From positions 1,479,452 to 1,492,848 of the forward strand of contig JAHNZQ020000079.1 of assembly GCA_019155205.2 (NCBI GenBank): DNA of 13,397 nt, given 5' to 3'. Below the pieces are notes generated by a model. It saw only the letters and a list, made by a program, of their open reading frames with translations. It did no database searches and was not told the origin of the DNA. The stretch is from Gracilaria vermiculophylla (lineage: Eukaryota; Rhodophyta; Florideophyceae; Gracilariales; Gracilariaceae). The position numbers were made by a program, and so were the translations under genes. Numbering within the stretch: position 1 is the stretch's first letter; every line of letters starts with the position of its first letter. This document shows positions 7,658-13,397 of the stretch, piece after piece.

Positions 7658-9280
7658 TTATTCCTTGATGTCGGCGAAAGCCCCGTCATGAGTAGCGCCC
7701 CACGAACTGTTAGTGGAAGGTTTGCCAAGCGACTGTTTCGTGCCGCCACCGGTGGTCTTATAACAGGATTCCAATAGCTCTTGTAGCGAAGCGACGCGTT
7801 CAGCATATGCAAGAATAAAAGTGCGCATCCAGTTCGCAGTGCAGATGAACTGTTGCAAATCGCTGGCCATAAGGGGCCGATTCATGGGCAGCAATGAGTC
7901 GAAATGTCTTAGATTATATTGGATGCTTTGCGCAGAAATAATGCGGCTGCAAAACAGAAATTCGGTAGAGAAGAAATTGGATTTCTCTGCGTGGACCTTA
8001 ATTGCGATCTGGCTACAAATTCGTTGAAAGGACCCAAAGGAGTCGGGGAGTTCCGTATCATCCTTCACGTAAAACAGCAAATCGTCGATACACTCTAGCA
8101 TTTTGTCGACGCGGCCGTCCAACCTTTGTCGGAAGACGACTTGGAAATGGTTTCCAGAGCCACTGCCGCCATGCAGTAGGTGGCGGGAAGAATAGACGCC
8201 GATAGGAGTCTAGATAGACATCCTCTCTTACGATTCCGAAGGGTGATGGACCTGCTATTAACCGTGAGCGTGTTCGATATTTGCAAAACAAGTACTGCCG
8301 GCGACGTCCTGGGGATTCGACTCCAGGTCAGGCACTGCCGGAGTAGTGGGCACGGTTCTCGCATTTGGTCCGCGCAGATTAATCGTGAATCGCAGCTTGT
8401 TTGTGCGTGGCTTAGGCACCACAAGAGCTAGAATGGACCAACGCGCGGATAGGTGCCTGTAGATAACGCCAACTGCTTCGAGCTCCCTAATAGTCCTGAC
8501 GATGAACTCTCGTTGCTGTGGAACGTACCGACGCTGCGTAGAGCGGTAAGGGTTTGTGTTTTTGACAGGCGTGATGACAAGAGGCGTAAACTCGGCGGGA
8601 GGATCGTTACCGAGCTGTATTCTAAAAATGTCGCGATAGTTTTTGAGCATATCTGTTATGCACTGCACTCTATTGTGAGAGATTCCATTCTTACGAGGTT
8701 TAATGACATTGGCATCGAATGCCTTTGTGATGGACGCGTCAGGGGTCTTACCGATACCGTCACTGAGGTACTCGGGTACTTCAATAGGGTCATCGTTGGC
8801 TGTGATGTACGGTTGGCCTTTGTAGGCAGCAGCGGCGAGCTTGAAGGTCTTCTGGTCTAAAACGTTAATGTGCTGGTTGTGAATGAGCGGATGGAAGCGG
8901 AGGAAATGTTCGTCGAGGTCAAAACCGATAACCTTCAGGAAATGTCGTTCGAGAAGAACCTGGTCCATGTTGTTGTACAAAATGAGAAACGCAACACCGC
9001 GTATTTGAATTCGTACATGAAAGCACGGAAGGTAGATGATGATGGTGAGCAAGACCTTTGCAGATGCGGAGAAAGAGTCCATATCAGACTTGAACGTACC
9101 AGCCAGCGCGAGAGGGTCTTTAAAGTACTGCTCAGAAACTCAAGGCTTCGCCTCCTTCAAGTTTTTGAAAGAGGACTTTGCTGTTGCATTGAAATCGGAA
9201 CCCTATTCTTCAAGGGCTGCGTCAACAACAGCGTCCTCAAGCACAATTTGGAAGCGATCTGCTTAGGTGTCCGGGACAAG
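7658..9280 (-). pseudogene. Protease and reverse transcriptase, Ty3/gypsy, broken
   Basis: A single frame shared with the 3' part of gag. The protease active site is damaged: the D-S/T-G position reads E-stop-G-S-D at about 9195-9209. Its C-terminal part (MDQVLLERHFLKVIGFDLDE) remains. A long intact stretch, 9082-8261, covers the RT fingers: PYRSTQRRYVPQQREFI, GVIYRHLSARW, LRFTINLRGPNARTVP. Motif A reads ANIEHAH, so the catalytic Asp is replaced by Glu (8273-8275). Four stops follow within 60 bases or so of sequence. The second catalytic box reads CIDDLL (8081-8092). The thumb/connection region (SDLQQFICTANWMRT) runs to the stop at 7658-7660. The enzyme would copy element RNA into DNA; this copy has lost both an active-site residue and the frame. 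Confidence 0.9.
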
Positions 9281-10205
9281 TCAGTACGAAGAACTAGTGG
9301 TATTTTTCTGCTTTGCTCGTTTGGCATCCTTTTTCTGGTAGTGCTTGTCGAAGGGTTTCTTTTTCCACTTTTCGCTAGTATCTGAGCAGTGTTCAAGCGG
9401 GTGTTTGTTACCACAATCTTTGGTAAGACATTGATTCATCAAAGTGCCGCTCTTGTGCTTGCTTGCTGGAGGCGTCTTGCGTGTAGTAACGCCGGTTGGT
9501 TTACTGTCGTGACTGCATTGTACTCGCGTATTTTTGGGTCGACAAGTGTTTCGAGATTTGCGGATGGGCTGCTGTGCCGTCTCAGTGAAGGGCAGGTCAA
9601 ATGCCAGCACGCCGACCTCGGTTTTGAAAAAGTTAATGTCGGCAACGTGGTTCTTCGTCCACCCACGGCGGCACATTCTGATACTTGCTTGCAAGAAAGG
9701 GGCCTTTAAACTTTCCTATAACACTTTTGATGAACTGTTTGGCAAATTCCTTGTCTTTTAGGACCTGTGACGCGTTACTGCCATCCAACGCGGTAATAAT
9801 GTTCACAACAATGTTTGTTGCTCCTCCGGTAGAATAGTATTTGTCCGCTTTGTAGGATACAGCAAGCAGCACTGCATAGATGCGTTTGGAAAGATCTTCG
9901 GGAGCGTCTGTCTACGCTGCATCGAACCACGCTTGAACGGCGTTGGCCGTAGACTTCTCGATGCAATTGGCGCCTTGGATTTCATCTATGATGCACAGTG
10001 CGTGCAGGGTAGAAGCTTCAACGCAGTCTTCAATCGAGACTGCTTGCATCTGGTTCCCTTCATCACGGTCTTTGTTCACGTTGTCCACCTTTGCCTTGTC
10101 GGAAGTATATTCGGTCTCAAATTTGATCAAAGCCGGATGGTTAATCAACTTCAGAGTCGGCGGCGTCAGGATAGAAAAAATGTCATAATTGCTTTCCACA
10201 GTCAT
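9281..10205 (-). pseudogene. Gag-like capsid/nucleocapsid region, Ty3/gypsy, broken
   Basis: Starts at ATG 10205 (MTVESNYDIFSILTPPTLKL). A stop interrupts at about 9912-9914. The same frame continues (TDAPEDLSKRIYAVLLAVSY ...) to about 9690, where a frameshift moves it into the frame used by protease and RT. Near the 3' end is a zinc-knuckle-like C-x4-C-x3-H-x4-C (CLTKDCGNKHPLEHC), followed by a Lys-rich tail, as in nucleocapsid segments. Gag would form the particle that packages element RNA. The start lies about 50 bases inside the 5' LTR, leaving a short leader. I see no obvious tRNA-complementary primer site there. Confidence 0.75.
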
Positions 10206-10257
10206 TCACAGCACCAACAGACACCCGAAATCTTACCCTTTCATGTCAAATCGCTTT

Positions 10258-10450
10258 GATGATAAGTAAAGGGGTCTACTTGCTCGAGCGTTGGCAATGA
10301 TCGCTAACTACGAGAGCGGGATATGATGCGCGCACACGGTAGCAAGAGAAAGGGCACAATCCTTGGCGTTGGGTCCGTTCCAGTATTGGTCCGTGTAGTG
10401 GGTGAGAATCATCCACTTCCAAAGACATAGATAGTTACCCGCGATTAGGT
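10258..10450 (-). repeat. 5' LTR of the minus-strand element, deleted and possibly truncated
   Basis: Aligns with 5204-5530, with one deletion of about 125 bases relative to that copy (junction near 10405-10412). The gag-side end is near TTATCATCA (minus strand). Homology is clear to about 10445 and then becomes doubtful. The remaining outer 80-90 bases expected from the other LTR are not clearly present before the second element begins. This may mean that the second element inserted here. Confidence 0.7.
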
Positions 10451-10458
10451 GGAGCATT

Positions 10459-10741
10459 GTGCAGCACCCACGACATAGGTAGCGCTGCTTGATTAGCTGG
10501 CAGTTAGCTCAGATTGGCGTTTCCCGATTCGGGCACAGCGGCATCTACTTATGCCGCCACTGCGCCGCCCTTCCGTAAACCTCGAGGGCATCGAACTCAA
10601 CAGCACACACAAAACTCTCACGGTCAGCCTGCGCGTTCCTCCAAACTGCGCACAGTGATCACTGCCGATACCGGTTGTATCGCGCTCATTACCACGTTCG
10701 ATCATCAAATAGCTTCCACATCAACTACGCTCTCACCCGTA
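10459..10741 (+). repeat. Tentative 5' LTR and leader of the plus-strand element
   Basis: The stretch begins TGTGCAGCACCC, a plausible LTR start, and runs up to the first ATG of gag at 10742. It is in the same open frame as gag from 10514, but the codon there is TTG, so this part is probably untranslated. With the 3' LTR outside the window the boundaries cannot be confirmed. Part of it (10481-10495) could instead be the last piece of the neighbouring element's LTR. Confidence 0.35.
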
Positions 10742-11836
10742 ATGATGCATGCCGAAAGTTCTGCTGATAACCAGGACTACATTCTTCAACCTCCATCTTC
10801 CGTTTCTTTTTCAGTTAGCCACCCCAAGCTGACATCAACGACTCCGAAGGCCATCAGAGTTTTTCTTCAACAGTACGATCAATATGCCAAGGAAGTTAGA
10901 GCACGAGCGCTTCAACTGGCTGATGCAGACTCCACCACGACCGAACCGGTCCGTCCCGTCAACCTATCCTACTGTGTGGACCCTGAATGGCTAGAGTCCT
11001 CCATTGAACTGGAATACATCCCAGGTGTTAAGAGCACGGACGAACTCACGGACGAGAAACTCTGAGCATATCTTGATTAAGAAGCCGAAGAGGAAAAGGA
11101 CATGATGACCATCGCCAACATCGACAACATCATCAAACGAGAAGTACATATGGACATGACAGATACCTCATCTCGCTCACACATGATAAGTTTGTTCACG
11201 TCATATCTCTCCGCTCTGAGACGCAACGGACTATCTTGGATCATGAAGGACCATCCGAAACTTTCAGTGAAGCACTTAGTTTCCGCAGTTAAACCATGAT
11301 CTTTACAACAACGGCTTCTAACGGATCTTGAACCAGCATATTCTTCTCACAACAACAACGTGAAGGAATTTATGAACCACGCCATGACTGTTGCCGAAGC
11401 TTTTCAGATCATAGGCAATGGCCCGCCTTCAACATCACGACACTCGAACTCGCGTTCACGTCCGTCAGGTGGAGAGACGAGGTCCACGAAAGAAAACAAA
11501 AGAAGCTCTGCAGCATCTGCGTCGTCCGCACGCTCCTCTCGCAAAGGTTCAGCACGACCACCTCCGTTCTGTGCGCACCTTCCTTGCGCAAAGAATGAAA
11601 ACCGGCATTGGATTGATGACTGCGAGAAATGCTTGGATGCCGAGAAGGAGACTTTGAAGGCTGAAATCCGAGCAAGGATTGCCGCCAGAAAAGCCGCAGG
11701 TGGTCCATCGAAGAGCACTACATCACAGAAAGCCAACACAAATCAGGCCAGGGATAAAACTATAGGCAGTCTACGGCCACCAGTGCAAGGCTCTAGCGCC
11801 AGCTGTTCTATCACTGTATCAGATGGGATTAGCTCC
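10742..11836 (+). pseudogene. Gag region of the plus-strand Ty3/gypsy element, broken
   Basis: The first ATG of the frame is at 10742 (MMHAESSADNQDYI). The capsid-like part includes TPKAIRVFLQQYDQYAKEV, NLSYCVDPEWLESSIELEY, and SLFTSYLSALRRNGLSWIMK. It is cut by TGA at 11063-11065, TAA at 11078-11080 and TGA at 11297-11299, yet the frame is the same on both sides of each. The nucleocapsid-like part starts with a Ser/Arg-rich stretch. It then has a zinc-knuckle variant C-x4-C-x6-H-x4-C (CAHLPCAKNENRHWIDDC, 11570-11623), wider than the usual C-x2-C-x4-H-x4-C. Gag would package element RNA. All three stops differ from Arg or Gln codons by one C-to-T change (inference). Confidence 0.8.
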
Positions 11837-13397
11837 ATGGAATCCAGTGGCCGATGTGACGACGGAAGCGATGACAGCATCGCGTCTCCCAAACTCACGG
11901 AATCCGCTGCTATCAAAGGCATTGGAAAGATCGCAGCTAACAATACCGTCAAACTTTCGGTCGCGCTGAAAAAAGATAAGCAAGACGCCCCCGAATAATT
12001 ATCTTTCTCTCGCATTTGGACTGTGCCACGCACCATCTTACATTTGGCATCCAGAAATCTCGCACTCCACAACATCTCATTCTTGGTGGAAGACGATGAT
12101 CTAGCCTGCGAAGCGCTCTTAATCGGCAGACCAGTGCTCGAACACCTTCGAGTCGATACCAATACGCTTCTGGAAAACAACAGGTTCGCTTTGAACGGCT
12201 CGGACTGCTCTGTCGTAGGCAACCCTACCTCTACTGCTAGTGGGGGATACATAAGCCGACTGATGATCGCCCGTCTAAATGGGGAAACCTCCGGCGAGCA
12301 CGCACAGATCGACCACAATAGACCACGAGTGAACTACAACTCAGCTCGTCAGGACGAAGACCCGTTTCCAGACCCGGCACTACTCGATTCTGTAGACAGC
12401 TACCAACACGAAGATATTCGCGCTGCCGTTAATGGAATGCTACGAATCGCCGCAGACAACGGAATGGCTCCCAAGGACTCGGAACATCTGAGACAACTGG
12501 TCGACGAGCACATCGATATTTTCAGAACTTCACTTTCATGCGGACCTGCAGCCAAAGTCACGCCCTTGAAGATCACGCTAACTGCAGATGCTCGCCCTAT
12601 TCGTGTCCGCCTGTGCAAGTACTCACAGGACCAGCGAAACTTCTTGGCCAAATTCGTCTCTGAGCTCGTTCGTACTGGCATGGTGTATCCGAATCCATCC
12701 TTTCCATGGGCATCTGCCCCGCTTATCGTGCCGAAATCAGGGCCTGCACGATTTCGATTCACAGTCGACCTGCGCCCAGTCAACCAGTTTACGGTGCGGC
12801 ACCAGTTTCCTATGCCCAACATTGAGCAGGAGCTCCTAAAACTCGCAAAGTCGCGCTTTTTTGCTACCTTTGATCTCTCTCACGGGTACTGGCAGTTTCC
12901 GCTTCATAAGGACTCACAGGAACTTCAGTCATTCATCACGCCAGATGGCGTATTCTCTCCAACTCGAGTTCTTCATGGCACAACCAACGCCACCACACAT
13001 CTTCAGTCGGTACTCGCTTCTATTTTTCCGAAGGACCTTTTGCAGCAGTTATTGTACTGGCTAGACGACATCCTTTTACACAGTTTAACTGTCGAACGCC
13101 TACTGAACGCGATTCGCACTCTGTTTCAAACATGGGCACGGTACTGCATTCGTCTACACCAGAAGAAATGCATTCTGTTTGCGAAGTCCATTCGCTGGTG
13201 TGGAAGAATCGTATCAGCAGCCGGCGTGCGCCACGACCCTCGACACCTTGAATATGGAACCGCCCATAATCGGAGCACATCTGCAGCAATTCATCTGTGC
13301 CATGCAATGGGTTAAGACTGGCATTCCCAACTTCGCCAACATCATTGAATGCTTGCACGTGTGCATGGAACGAGTCTACGAAGCCGCCGGGAAGCGC
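11837..13397 (+). pseudogene. Protease and reverse transcriptase of the plus-strand Ty3/gypsy element, broken and partial
   Basis: Continues the gag frame. The protease core shows CDDGSDDS (about 11855-11878), with DDG where retroelement proteases have DSG or DTG. The domain is cut by TAA 11996-11998 and resumes as FSRIWTVPRTILHL, ending with the usual hydrophobic-G-R segment LLIGRPVL (12116-12139). RT blocks follow: FPWASAPLIVPKSG, FRFTVDLRPVNQ, motif A ATFDLSHGYW (Asp at 12872-12874), TRVLHGTTNA, and the YxDD-type box as YWLDD (two Asp at 13064-13069). All three catalytic Asp residues are intact. After RHDPRHLE (about 13250) the frame shifts by one. It goes on as MEPPIIGAHLQQFICAMQW from 13254 and stays open to the window end. 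Confidence 0.88.

Larger units (their letters stand above)
5204..10450 (-). mobile_element. Old Ty3/gypsy LTR retrotransposon with chromodomain, decayed
   Basis: Read on the minus strand the order is LTR, gag, protease, reverse transcriptase, RNase H, integrase, chromodomain, LTR. The order RT - RNase H - integrase identifies Ty3/gypsy, and the C-terminal chromodomain places it among the chromoviruses. The length of about 5.2-5.3 kb is that of a near-complete element. Coding runs through three frames (10205 to about 9690, about 9690 to about 7490, about 7490 to 5629). Each frame change is a single frameshift, and about twenty in-frame stops are scattered through it. The two LTRs differ at roughly a quarter to a third of aligned positions, so the insertion is old. 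It cannot encode a working polyprotein. It lies head to head with the second element to its right. Confidence 0.9.
10459..13397 (+). mobile_element. Second Ty3/gypsy retrotransposon, 5' part, right-edge partial
   Basis: Gag, protease and reverse transcriptase are read in one plus-strand frame. The connection region toward RNase H follows after a frameshift. The family differs from the minus-strand element: its RT has FRFTVDLRPVNQFTVRHQFP where the other has LRFTINLRGPNARTVP. Four in-frame stops lie at 11063, 11078, 11297 and 11996, with one frameshift near 13245. The window ends inside pol, so integrase and the 3' LTR are not seen. It has clearly fewer lesions per kilobase than its neighbour, so it is probably younger. 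Confidence 0.85.

Noticed and set aside
8870..9385. A 171-codon plus-strand frame
   Set aside because: It lies antisense to the protease/RT region of the minus-strand element and shows no domain. The same holds for 8453-8860 and 9933-10259.
10495..10530. tRNA-like A-box (TAGCTCAGATTGG)
   Set aside because: There is no matching B-box at the right distance and no cloverleaf can be folded. It sits in LTR-like sequence.
10514..10741. N-terminal extension of the plus-strand gag
   Set aside because: The codon at 10514 is TTG and no ATG occurs before 10742. The stretch fits an LTR or leader better.

Overview
The window looks like a retrotransposon-rich eukaryotic region. My best guess is an oomycete of the Phytophthora type. 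This rests mainly on the wording of the two Ty3/gypsy polyproteins (for example LRGPNARTVP, CDDGSDDS, RFTVDLRPVNQFTVRHQFP), which I associate with oomycete elements. No rRNA, tRNA or database hit is available to prove it. The zinc-finger gene and the AT-rich block would not by themselves point to an oomycete.

Layout. 2-937 (+) is the 3' part of a gene for a single-pass membrane protein with a glycosylatable N-terminal part; it runs off the left edge. 1130-1420 (+) holds a coding-looking but broken small reading frame. 1760-3229 (-) is an intact intronless gene. It encodes a protein made of 33 unbroken seven-residue Ser/Arg-rich repeats followed by five C2H2-type zinc fingers. Upstream of it, about 3230-5200 is a strongly AT-rich block with no convincing gene.

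About 5204-10450 (-) is an old, nearly full-length Ty3/gypsy element with degenerate LTRs at both ends. Between them lie gag, protease, reverse transcriptase, RNase H, integrase and a chromodomain. About twenty in-frame stops and two frameshifts break it. About 10459-13397 (+) is the 5' part of a second, better preserved Ty3/gypsy element of another family, running off the right edge. Its gag-pol is one frame broken by four stops and one frameshift. The two elements lie head to head, and the younger one may have inserted into the 5' LTR of the older one.

The two cellular genes on the left show no functional link to each other. The right 60% of the window is transposon remains with no cellular gene seen inside. 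The most unusual item is the heptad-array zinc-finger gene, which resembles no family I can name as a whole. The retroelements are recognisable and decayed.
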